The notes below the pieces were generated by a model, which had not been told where the DNA came from, ran no database searches, and saw nothing but the letters and a program-made list of their open reading frames with translations. A stretch of DNA of 32,211 nt, taken from Pseudomonadota bacterium. Lineage in GTDB: Bacteria > Desulfobacterota > Syntrophorhabdia > Syntrophorhabdales > Syntrophorhabdaceae. Position numbers and translations under genes: made by a program. Within the stretch, counting starts at the first letter, position 1, and every line of letters begins with the position of its first letter. This document shows, piece after piece, positions 8,165 to 15,891 of the stretch. Location: assembly GCA_026388275.1 (NCBI GenBank), contig JAPLKB010000001.1, positions 1-32,211 on the forward strand, given 5' to 3'.

Positions 8165-8206
8165 AAAAGGCCCTGTGCGGATGTTTAACCGTACAGGGCC
8201 TTTTTT
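8165..8206 (+). terminator. Attenuator terminator 2
   Basis: A 16-bp stem (AAAAGGCCCTGTGCGG, 8165-8180, with CCGTACAGGGCCTTTT, 8189-8204; one G-U pair; loop ATGTTTAA) ends in TTTTTT. It is a strong intrinsic terminator placed about 106 nt before the acyl-CoA synthetase start codon. Confidence 0.9.
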
Positions 8207-8240
8207 GTTGTTGCGAAAAGACATATGGAGAGAGGTTATC

Positions 8241-8318
8241 TTGATAAACAATGAGGATATCAAAATGTATATAAAGGCAATAAAATCAGAAAAACAAAAG
8301 GAGAGAAAATCATGTTAG
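8241..8318 (+). CDS. Possible 25-codon coupling ORF overlapping the acyl-CoA synthetase start
   Basis: A TTG codon preceded by GAGAGAGG at 5-nt spacing opens a 25-codon frame that ends at TAG 8316-8318, 7 nt inside the next gene. The product would be short, charged and lysine-rich (ending KSEKQKERKSC). It could couple translation to the synthetase, but the synthetase also has its own strong AGGAGAG site inside this frame. Chance is possible. Confidence 0.3.
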   Translation: MINNEDIKMYIKAIKSEKQKERKSC

Positions 8319-10390
8319 ATGCATTGTTCAGACCAAATTCAGTAGCTGTTGTAGGTGCTTCGGGAAAGGAACTTAACCTAGGCAACAGAATCATTAAAAA
8401 TCTTTTGGATTTTGGTTTTAAAGGGCAAATTTATCCGATAAATCCGAAATTAGATGAAATCTGGGGTGTTAAGGCATACAAATCAATTCTTGATGTTCCG
8501 ACTGAGGTTGATGTTGTACATATGGCAATAGCAGCTCCGGCTGTACCGCAGGCCATTGATGATTGCGGCAGCAAAGGTGTAAAATTTGTCATACTAAACA
8601 GTGGAGGTTTTACAGAGATCGGCCCTGTAGGGGCGGCCATTGAGGAAGACTGTATTGAAAGGGCGAGAAAAAACGGAATAAGGATATTCGGACCTAACTG
8701 CCAGGGGATAATCAATACAGACCCTGAAGCAAGAGCCTACTGTAACTTTACATTTACAAAACCGGATGTAGGAGCAATCTCGATTGTGGCTTTAAGCGGA
8801 GGTGTTGCGGAGCTGATTCACCAGACTTTTGCCGAAATGGGTGTAGGAACAAGAATGTACGCATCCAACGGAAATGCCTGTGATGTTTCTATCCCTGAGA
8901 TCATCAGATACTATGGTAATGATGTTGGAACACGGGTAATTGTGCTTTACTTTGAGGGCCTCCGTGAACCGAAGGCGTTTTTAGAAGTTGCACAGGAGGT
9001 TGCGGCAAAGAAACCTATCCTTGCCATGAAAGCTGGGCGTACGGAAGAAGGTGCAAAAGCGGCTGCTTCTCATACCGGCGGTCTTGCAAAGCGTGATGTC
9101 ACAACGGATCTCATTTTTGAAAAAACAGGAATTCTTAGTTTTCGTGATGAAACAGAGCTCTGCGAAGCGGCCTTTGTATTTGCAACACAGCCTGTACCAA
9201 AAGGTGGACGGGTAGGGCTTCTTACAAATACAGGCGGACCTGCAGTAATTGCTACAGATGTCCTTGCAGGCGGCGGCCTCACAATACCGGCGCTTTCTGA
9301 TAAAACCTTAGCATTCCTGAAAGAAAGGTTGTTACCGGAATCGTCAATCCGTAATCCGATTGATGTTCTTGCCACTGCCAATGGAGGGCATTTCAGGGCT
9401 GCGTTGGATGCGCTTATGGATGACAGCGGGATAGATAGTGTATATATAAATTTTGTCACACCTTTCTTTGTTGATAACGAAAGCATTGCAAGAGAAATTG
9501 TTGAGGTCAACAAGATGCAAAAGAAACCTATTGTTTGCAACCTCATGACAGACAAGAAACAGTGGAAGGAAACCGTCAGGATTTTGAAAGATGGAGGTAT
9601 TCCATGCTACAGTTCTCCAGGAGGCGCTGCCAGAGCGCTTATTGCATTAACAAAGTATGGTCAGATTTCTAAACGGGAAAAAGATGCAGTAAAATTATTT
9701 GATGATGTAAAACGTTCTAAAGCAGAGGAAATACTGAAAAGAGCAAAATATTCGGGACGCAAAGTGCTGCCGGCATCGGATGTTTACGAGATTCTCGGTG
9801 TATACGGCATACCTGTTGCCGACTGGAGAATGGCTGATAACGCTATGGAGGCGGAAAAAGCAGCTATTGAAATCGGATTTCCGGTTGTGGTTAAAGCTGA
9901 TTCGGAGTCCATCATCAGAAAAAGCGATGAAGGCGGCGTAGCCGTGAACCTGGAAAATGCCAATGCTGTTTCAACGGTAGTAGAACAAATGCGAAAGAAG
10001 TTTAAAGCCGAAGATTTGAAATTTTTTGTACAGAAATATATTCCTGGTGGCAAGGAGTTCATTATAGGGGCAAAGGCAGAGGACGGCATCGGACATCTGG
10101 TTATGTTCGGTATCGGCGGCATTTATGTTGAGATATTCAAAGATGTGGCCTTTAAATTATCTCCTGTCACAACTGCAGGAGCCAAAGAGATGCTTTCCTC
10201 GCTCAACGCAGCCCCGCTGCTCAAAGGTGTAAGAGGAGAAAAAGGAGTGGATGAGAAAAAAATTATTGAGATTATTCAGCGCATATCTCAGATGGTCAGC
10301 GAATTGCCTGCTATTCAGGAAATAGATCTCAATCCTTTAATGGCATTTGAGGATCGTGTTTTTGCTGTAGATGCAAGAATGGTTTTGTAG
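8312..10390 (+). CDS. Acetate/acyl-CoA ligase (ADP-forming), fused alpha-beta type
   Basis: This 692-residue enzyme interconverts acyl-CoA + ADP + phosphate with acid + CoA + ATP in the cytoplasm. It contains both subunits in one chain. The CoA-binding Rossmann domain comes first (VAVVGASGKELNLGNRI, residues 11-27). The succinyl-CoA-synthetase-like domains follow (IFGPNCQGIIN near 125; LSGGVAELIHQ near 161), with the phosphohistidine loop AASHTGGLAKRD (His254). The C-terminal ATP-grasp domain starts near residue 490 (IGFPVVVKADSE, FVQKYIPGGKEFIIGA, EIDLNPLMAF). The ATG has AGGAGAG at good spacing. The acyl substrate cannot be told from sequence: family members act on acetate, branched or aryl acids. 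The Phe/Tyr and Tyr/Cys attenuators upstream hint at aryl acids linked to aromatic amino acids, which is inference. Confidence 0.92.
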   Translation: MLDALFRPNSVAVVGASGKELNLGNRIIKNLLDFGFKGQIYPINPKLDEIWGVKAYKSILDVPTEVDVVHMAIAAPAVPQAIDDCGSKGVKFVILNSGGFTEIGPVGAAIEEDCIERARKNGIRIFGPNCQGIINTDPEARAYCNFTFTKPDVGAISIVALSGGVAELIHQTFAEMGVGTRMYASNGNACDVSIPEIIRYYGNDVGTRVIVLYFEGLREPKAFLEVAQEVAAKKPILAMKAGRTEEGAKAAASHTGGLAKRDVTTDLIFEKTGILSFRDETELCEAAFVFATQPVPKGGRVGLLTNTGGPAVIATDVLAGGGLTIPALSDKTLAFLKERLLPESSIRNPIDVLATANGGHFRAALDALMDDSGIDSVYINFVTPFFVDNESIAREIVEVNKMQKKPIVCNLMTDKKQWKETVRILKDGGIPCYSSPGGAARALIALTKYGQISKREKDAVKLFDDVKRSKAEEILKRAKYSGRKVLPASDVYEILGVYGIPVADWRMADNAMEAEKAAIEIGFPVVVKADSESIIRKSDEGGVAVNLENANAVSTVVEQMRKKFKAEDLKFFVQKYIPGGKEFIIGAKAEDGIGHLVMFGIGGIYVEIFKDVAFKLSPVTTAGAKEMLSSLNAAPLLKGVRGEKGVDEKKIIEIIQRISQMVSELPAIQEIDLNPLMAFEDRVFAVDARMVL

Positions 10391-10411
10391 GAGATACCTA
10401 TCAAAAGAATA

Positions 10412-10568
10412 ATTCCATTTCTAAATCAAGGCGCTATCATCGTTGGCTTCGTCATCGTCTCCTCGACGTACCATTGCTGTACGCCTACGTTGCCTCTTCC
10501 TTGCCGCCTTGATTGCCCCGCAAGCTGAAGCGGGGTAAGTCATTGCATCCTTGATTTAGAAATGGAAT
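10412..10568. repeat. Palindromic intergenic element with 20-bp inverted ends
   Basis: The ends are a perfect 20-bp inverted repeat (10412-10431 with 10549-10568, starting ATTCCATTTCTAAATC). An internal copy of CGCCTTGATT (10505-10514) can pair with the same left arm (10424-10433). The interior holds GTAC-rich sequence around CGACGTACCATTGCTGTACG, which resembles the centre of the repeat near 2340. It also holds a small hairpin, CCCCGC...GCGGGG. It is about 157 nt with no coding frame, so it is MITE- or REP-like, not an IS. Confidence 0.7.
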
Positions 10569-10594
10569 AAGGGGTCAAACATCCGACCCCTTAT
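10567..10594. terminator. Bidirectional terminator between the convergent synthetase and secreted-protein genes
   Basis: ATAAGGGGTC (10567-10576) pairs perfectly with GACCCCTTAT (10585-10594) around an 8-nt loop. It is followed on the plus strand by CCTTTCTTTT. It sits between two convergent genes, so it can serve both. Confidence 0.7.
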
Positions 10595-10618
10595 CCTTTC
10601 TTTTGACTTTTTGATGAA

Positions 10619-11041
10619 TTAATAATTGACCATAATTTCTTCGTCCTGCTGTAAATCTCCGGAACGTGACTTTTTGTAAGATATAAGCACAGAATATGAC
10701 CTCATATTTTTAATATTATTTAAGAAAGCATCGTATGAAGGCGATTTTTTGGATACACGGACATATTTCTCAGGTTTATCGTTTGCTTCCCTGATTTTTT
10801 TATTGAGCATTTCTCTGAGGTGGTCTCTGTCTCCATCATGAAAAGATTTCCATACTTTGTCAAGAACGAGAAAACTCATCTTCGGATCAGGAGTTGAAGG
10901 GTTTGTGACGACAAATCTACATTCCTTTTCTTTCAGGCATTTTCTTATTTTCGGAGTTATGCGTTCAGAGGCAGTTGCGTGCGCAATGAAAATTAGAGAT
11001 ACAATTAAAACAAGTACCATGAAATGATATAAGTTTCTCAT
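10619..11041 (-). CDS. Small exported protein of unknown function
   Basis: I start this at the ATG at 11041, because AGGAGGGG lies 4 nt upstream, and not at the longer in-frame start. The product is 140 residues. Residues 1-24 form a clear Sec signal peptide (MRNLYHF then a run of V/L/I, ending AHATASE). The mature part is basic and soluble, with two cysteines (about 35 and 41, KCLKEKECRF) that could form a disulfide. I recognise no domain. It is convergent with the acyl-CoA synthetase and divergent from recQ. Confidence 0.7.
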   Translation of the reverse strand: MRNLYHFMVLVLIVSLIFIAHATASERITPKIRKCLKEKECRFVVTNPSTPDPKMSFLVLDKVWKSFHDGDRDHLREMLNKKIREANDKPEKYVRVSKKSPSYDAFLNNIKNMRSYSVLISYKKSRSGDLQQDEEIMVNY

Positions 11042-11296
11042 AAATCCCCTCCTTTGTGTTTCATCAGATACTTCCTGAACATTGTGTTTTTTAAATTTAC
11101 TGTTTTGTATTTTTAAAAATGATATCAAAAAGACTTTCCTAATGTCAAACGTAATGGATATCCAGAGTTTCCTGATATTTTTGACAGCATTAATTTGTTG
11201 GTTCGGCAGTTACTACTTTATTGACATTTGCCACCCGTTTCAGGCTATATTAACTTTGCTTTATTGCTCACACATTTTTGTGGAAAATATCTGTCC

Positions 11297-13174
11297 ATGA
11301 CTGAACCAGTGAAACCATTATTCAACAAGTTATCACCGAAAGAAGTATTGCGCACCTGCTTCGGATACGATACGTTCCGTGAACATCAGGAAGAGGCTAT
11401 ACAATGTCTTGTATCCGGCGAAGACGCCTTTGTTCTTATGCCCACCGGGAGCGGGAAATCAATCTGCTATCAAATACCCGGCATGATACGCCAAGGAATA
11501 TGCATCGTCATTTCGCCTCTCATCTCATTAATGCAGGACCAGGTAGACAGCATCCTTCAGCTTGGAGTCAGAGCAGGTTTTCTCAATTCCACACAAAATT
11601 ATCATGAAGCATCATTGATTGCAGGGAAAATGCTTTCAGGTGAACTTGATCTCCTTTACGTTGCTCCGGAGAGGCTTGTTACTGAAAGCTTTATGCAGCT
11701 CCTCGGCCAGGTGGATATTGCACTCTTTGCCATAGACGAGGCTCATTGTGTTTCTCAATGGGGACACGATTTTAGACCGGAGTATCTCAAACTCAGCATC
11801 CTTCCCGAACAGTTTCCCCGTGTTCCGCGCATAGCCCTTACCGCTACGGCAGACGAGATTACCAGAAAAGAGATAGTCGAAAAGTTGTGTCTTGAAAATG
11901 CCCGACATTTCATATCGAGCTTTGACCGTCCTAATGTCCATTACAGAGTTGAAGCAAAGCAAAAAGAGAAGCCCCAACTTCTTGAATTCCTTAAAGACGA
12001 GCATCCCGGCCACTCGGGCATTGTTTATTGCATGACTAGAAAGAAAGTGGAGGAGATTGCTAAATTCCTTTCCGATAAAGGACTGACCGCTCTTCCCTAC
12101 CATGCGGGCCTTGACCGGGAGACCCGGTTGAAAAACCAGCGGCAGTTTTTTCGGGATGACGGGTTAATCATGGTTGCAACCATAGCCTTCGGCATGGGCA
12201 TTGATAAGCCTGATATCCGTTTTGTGGCCCACCTCAATTTGCCGAAAACTTTGGAGAGCTATTACCAGGAAACGGGTCGCGCGGGCCGGGACGGCGAAGC
12301 TGCCGATGCGTGGATGATCTACAGTCTGGCAGATGTAATTGTTCTCAGACAGATGCTCGAAGCCTCCGAGGGAGATGAACAGTTCAAACTGATTCAGCGG
12401 ACCAAGATGGAGGCCATGTTGGGTTACTGTGAGACAACAAAATGCCGCAGACAGGTACTATTGAATTATTTCGGGGAAGAGCGTTCCGAAACGTGCGGGA
12501 ACTGCGACGTATGCGAAGGAAGGGTCGAAACATGGGACGGAACGCTGGTTGCCCAGAAAGCGTTGTCCTGCGTCTACAGGACGGGACAGATGTTCGGAAC
12601 TGTTTACCTTATCGATGTACTGCTCGGCAAGGACAGTGAGAGGATTCGCCATTTCGGCCATGACACGGTCTCCACATTCGGCATAGGCAAAGAACTCACT
12701 GAAACCGAATGGAAATCCGTCTTCCGTCAACTCGTTGCTGCCGGAATGCTGAAAGTTGATATCGGTGGAAAAGGCGGTTTCAAATTATCTCCTACGTGCA
12801 GGCCGGTGCTGAGAGGCGAAAAGACATTCGAATTACGCAGAGACCCGGTTCCCTTAAAGAACAAAGCAAAATTAGCCATAGAAAAAGGCAGGATAGTCAT
12901 TAAGAAAGAAAAGGATTCCATGCTCCCGGAAATATATCAGAACAAACTTTGGGAAGAACTTCGCATGTTGCGCCTGGAAATAGCCAGATCACAATCTGTC
13001 CCGCCCTACGTCATATTCCACGATAAAACCATGAAAGAACTTGTGGCAATCCTCCCTGATTCATTGGAAGAAATGAGAAACGTATCCGGAATAGGCCAGC
13101 GCAAGATTGAGATGTATGGAGAACAGTTCCTGAAGGTTATTCATGAGTACAAGAGACATTTGGAACATTCTTAA
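11297..13174 (+). CDS. recQ: ATP-dependent DNA helicase RecQ
   Basis: This is a superfamily 2 3'-5' DNA helicase acting in recombination and replication repair. From the ATG at 11297 it is 625 residues, a normal RecQ length; a longer in-frame start at 11228 would add unrelated residues. Motifs in order: FREHQEEAI (motif 0), MPTGSGKS (Walker A), DEAH within AIDEAHCVSQWGHDF, ALTATAD, and QETGRAGRDG (motif VI). The zinc-binding CGNCDVC then starts the RecQ-Ct region, followed by a winged-helix (RQC) segment. A C-terminal HRDC-like segment begins near FHDKTMKELVAILP. The ribosome site is weak. It appears to be transcribed alone. Confidence 0.92.
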   Translation: MTEPVKPLFNKLSPKEVLRTCFGYDTFREHQEEAIQCLVSGEDAFVLMPTGSGKSICYQIPGMIRQGICIVISPLISLMQDQVDSILQLGVRAGFLNSTQNYHEASLIAGKMLSGELDLLYVAPERLVTESFMQLLGQVDIALFAIDEAHCVSQWGHDFRPEYLKLSILPEQFPRVPRIALTATADEITRKEIVEKLCLENARHFISSFDRPNVHYRVEAKQKEKPQLLEFLKDEHPGHSGIVYCMTRKKVEEIAKFLSDKGLTALPYHAGLDRETRLKNQRQFFRDDGLIMVATIAFGMGIDKPDIRFVAHLNLPKTLESYYQETGRAGRDGEAADAWMIYSLADVIVLRQMLEASEGDEQFKLIQRTKMEAMLGYCETTKCRRQVLLNYFGEERSETCGNCDVCEGRVETWDGTLVAQKALSCVYRTGQMFGTVYLIDVLLGKDSERIRHFGHDTVSTFGIGKELTETEWKSVFRQLVAAGMLKVDIGGKGGFKLSPTCRPVLRGEKTFELRRDPVPLKNKAKLAIEKGRIVIKKEKDSMLPEIYQNKLWEELRMLRLEIARSQSVPPYVIFHDKTMKELVAILPDSLEEMRNVSGIGQRKIEMYGEQFLKVIHEYKRHLEHS

Positions 13175-13338
13175 GGGGCTATTATTCTTATAAAGATTTA
13201 AACCTAATTTATAGAACTTGAGAGATGTCCATTCTCCGGATTACGAAATTCCCAATAAACATAATCGGGATTGCTTGAAAATCCGTTGATTACATTCCTC
13301 TTGTATGTTACAAATAAATAAAAAAAGGTTTTGAATTC

Positions 13339-14727
13339 ATGAACAGTCTTTTAAGAAGCATACCTAAAGTTGACGAAATCCTTAAACATGATGAATGGAA
13401 AAGGCTTGTAAAAATATATCCGGAAAGCGTTGCGAAAGATGCGTTGCGTTTCTGCCTCGATGATCTGAGGGCTTCTATAAAAGAAGGAAAAAGTAATGTG
13501 ATTCCCTCGATAGATCAAATAATTGAGGTTACTGAAAAACAGGTAAAAATTTCAATAAGTCCGAGGTTGAAAAGGGTTATAAACGGCACGGGTGTTATTA
13601 TCCATACCAATCTCGGCAGGTCATTACTCCCGAAATCTGCCATAGAAGCTGTCATAAATGCGGCGTCTCATTACACAAACCTTGAATTCGATCTCCGGAC
13701 AGGTTCCCGTGGTGACCGGTATGAACACTGTACATTTATCCTGCAAAAACTTACAGGCGCCGAAGGCGCCCTTGTTGTCAACAATAATGCAGGTGCGGTT
13801 TTTCTTATCCTTAATACATTTACAGAAGGGAAAGAGGTGGTTATTTCAAGAGGGGAACTTATTGAAATCGGCGGTTCCTTCAGGATACCTGATGTAATGA
13901 AGAAAAGCGGCGCCATCTTAAGAGAAGTAGGCTCGACAAACAGGACATTCATAAAAGATTACGAGTATGCAATAAGTGAGTCCACAGGTATGCTCATGAA
14001 AGCTCATACGAGTAATTACAAAATTAGAGGTTTTGTCCATGAGGCGACAGGTGAGGAATTAATATCGCTGAGCAAAAAACATAACCTGCCTGCATATTAT
14101 GATGCAGGGAGCGGAATGCTCTTTCCACTCAAAACGTTGGGAATGCATGATGAACCGTGCATAATCGAGGAACTTAAAAAAGGCTGGGATATAATATCTT
14201 TCAGCGGAGATAAACTGCTCGGTGCTCCACAGGCAGGAATTATACTCGGAGAAAAGTCTTACATAGATGCACTGAAGGCAAACCCGATCACAAGAATGCT
14301 GCGGCCCGATAAATTCACTCTTGCCGCCCTTGAAAGCACGCTCTTGCTATACCTCGATGAAGTTACGGCGCAGCATGAGATACCTACACTTAAAATGATA
14401 TTCGAAGATAAAGATGTTTTGAAAAGAAGGGTTCAACAACTTGTAAGGAAGATGAAAGGCTTGTCTGAAAAACTTTCTGTTGCATTAATAGATATATCCT
14501 CTGAAGTTGGGGGAGGAAGCCTTCCCGATGTATTTATACCCTCTTTTGGCATGGCAATAAAACCACTTACCATGAGTGTTGAAAAGTTTGAAGAAAGATT
14601 GAGAAACATTGACGTTCCCATTATCGGCAGAATCGAAAAGGACATGTTTCTTTTAAATATGAGAACAATTTTAAAAGAAGATGAACCACTTTTGCTTGAA
14701 GGCATTGAAAATGTCCTTCGGGTATAA
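13339..14727 (+). CDS. selA: L-seryl-tRNA(Sec) selenium transferase
   Basis: SelA is the PLP enzyme that converts seryl-tRNA(Sec) to selenocysteinyl-tRNA(Sec) using selenophosphate. The 462-residue protein has the normal length. An N-terminal helical tRNA-binding domain precedes RVINGTGVIIHTNLGRS (about 79-95), and the PLP lysine lies in SFSGDKLLGAPQAG (Lys292). The presence of this gene shows that the organism decodes UGA as selenocysteine. No selB, selD or selC tRNA is visible in this window. The start is an ATG with only a weak upstream AAGG. It is followed after 29 nt by an rluD-type gene, and the candidate selenocysteine cytochrome starts 1.2 kb downstream on the same strand. Confidence 0.95.
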   Translation: MNSLLRSIPKVDEILKHDEWKRLVKIYPESVAKDALRFCLDDLRASIKEGKSNVIPSIDQIIEVTEKQVKISISPRLKRVINGTGVIIHTNLGRSLLPKSAIEAVINAASHYTNLEFDLRTGSRGDRYEHCTFILQKLTGAEGALVVNNNAGAVFLILNTFTEGKEVVISRGELIEIGGSFRIPDVMKKSGAILREVGSTNRTFIKDYEYAISESTGMLMKAHTSNYKIRGFVHEATGEELISLSKKHNLPAYYDAGSGMLFPLKTLGMHDEPCIIEELKKGWDIISFSGDKLLGAPQAGIILGEKSYIDALKANPITRMLRPDKFTLAALESTLLLYLDEVTAQHEIPTLKMIFEDKDVLKRRVQQLVRKMKGLSEKLSVALIDISSEVGGGSLPDVFIPSFGMAIKPLTMSVEKFEERLRNIDVPIIGRIEKDMFLLNMRTILKEDEPLLLEGIENVLRV

Positions 14728-14756
14728 CCCGGTATCCTTAAATTCAGAGTTCTTAA

Positions 14757-15752
14757 TTGACTAAAAATCAATTCCATTTCGTCTGTAAAGAAGAAGGCAA
14801 GAGGCTTGATGTATTCCTTTCTGAAAAGCTTTCCCTTACAAGAACAAAAATTAAAGATATTATAGAAGGCGGTTATGTCCGTATTGCCGGAAAAACACCA
14901 AAGCCTTCGATAAAGATAAAAAACCTCATGGAAATTGACGGTGAAATCCCCGAAGAAGAACCGTTAACCCTTACCCCACAGGCAATTCCTCTTGAAATTT
15001 TATACGAAGATAAATACTTTCTCGCAGTAAATAAGCCAAAGGATATGGTTGTACACCCTTCATTCGGGCATAAAGAAGGTACTTTAGTTAATGCTGTACT
15101 GGCATATCTTGGACAGGGAGAGGAGAGAAATCTCGAATCTCGAATCTCGAATCTCGAATTTGAAGATCAAGAAATAATACATCAAAGTGCTCAGAATTCA
15201 ATATGTTACAATCTCCAATCAAAAATCCCCCGTCCAGGTATTGTCCATAGGCTTGACAAAGGAACGACGGGTGTAATTATTGTTGCAAAGGACTCAAAGA
15301 CCCAGGAAATGCTCTCTGCACTTTTTAAAAAAAGAACTGTACGAAAAACATACAGGGCAATTGTTGAAGGTGTAATGGACTGCAAAGAAGGTGCAATAGA
15401 GGGAAATATCGGCAGGCATCCTATTGACAGGAAGAAAATGGCGGTGCTCAAGGAAGGCGGAAGAGATGCGGCTACGTCTTTTAAAGTAATAAAACAACTT
15501 GATGGTTTTGCATATGTTGAAGCATATCCGAAAACCGGCAGAACTCATCAGATACGGGTTCATCTCTCTCATATCGGCCATCCTGTTGCAGGGGATGAAA
15601 TGTACGGAAAGAAGGCGAAGCATATTGCCGACAGGCCGCTTCTCCATGCATATAAAATAGAGTTCATACATCCTGTCATGGGTACACCTATTATTATTGA
15701 AGCACCGATGCCGGATGATATGATAGGGTTTATAGAGAAATGTGATTTGTAG
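14757..15752 (+). CDS. rluD: RluA/RluD-family pseudouridine synthase with an odd insertion
   Basis: This enzyme isomerises specific uridines in RNA, and RluD itself modifies 23S rRNA helix 69. The 331-residue protein has an N-terminal S4-like RNA-binding domain (RLDVFLSEKLSLTRTKIKDII). The catalytic domain holds AVNKPKDMVVHP and GIVHRLDKGTTG, with catalytic Asp167, then GRTHQIRVHLSHIGHPVAGD. Residues about 121-157, between these blocks, are an unusual low-complexity insert encoded in part by four tandem copies of a 7-nt unit (15129-15156). I start it at TTG 14757; no strong ribosome site is visible, so the start is uncertain. The exact RNA target cannot be assigned. Confidence 0.85.
   Translation: MTKNQFHFVCKEEGKRLDVFLSEKLSLTRTKIKDIIEGGYVRIAGKTPKPSIKIKNLMEIDGEIPEEEPLTLTPQAIPLEILYEDKYFLAVNKPKDMVVHPSFGHKEGTLVNAVLAYLGQGEERNLESRISNLEFEDQEIIHQSAQNSICYNLQSKIPRPGIVHRLDKGTTGVIIVAKDSKTQEMLSALFKKRTVRKTYRAIVEGVMDCKEGAIEGNIGRHPIDRKKMAVLKEGGRDAATSFKVIKQLDGFAYVEAYPKTGRTHQIRVHLSHIGHPVAGDEMYGKKAKHIADRPLLHAYKIEFIHPVMGTPIIIEAPMPDDMIGFIEKCDL
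15129..15156 (+). repeat. Heptanucleotide tandem repeat (AATCTCG x4) inside rluD
   Basis: Four perfect copies of AATCTCG, plus a further AAT, lie inside the coding sequence. The unit length is not a multiple of three, so gain or loss of one copy would shift the frame before the catalytic motif. Confidence 0.9.
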
Positions 15753-15891
15753 TCAAATATTCCAAGGCTATCTTCCCCGATGATACGGATTTTTTGTAAA
15801 CTCCCTGTTATATTTTTAAGAAATTTATGCCGGCATATACGGACTTTGATTTTTTTCTCCATAATCATATATTGGGTGATATAATGGTTTT

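Noticed and set aside
9070-9555. 161-codon minus-strand frame inside the acyl-CoA synthetase
   Set aside because: It is a shadow of conserved coding sequence with no start context.
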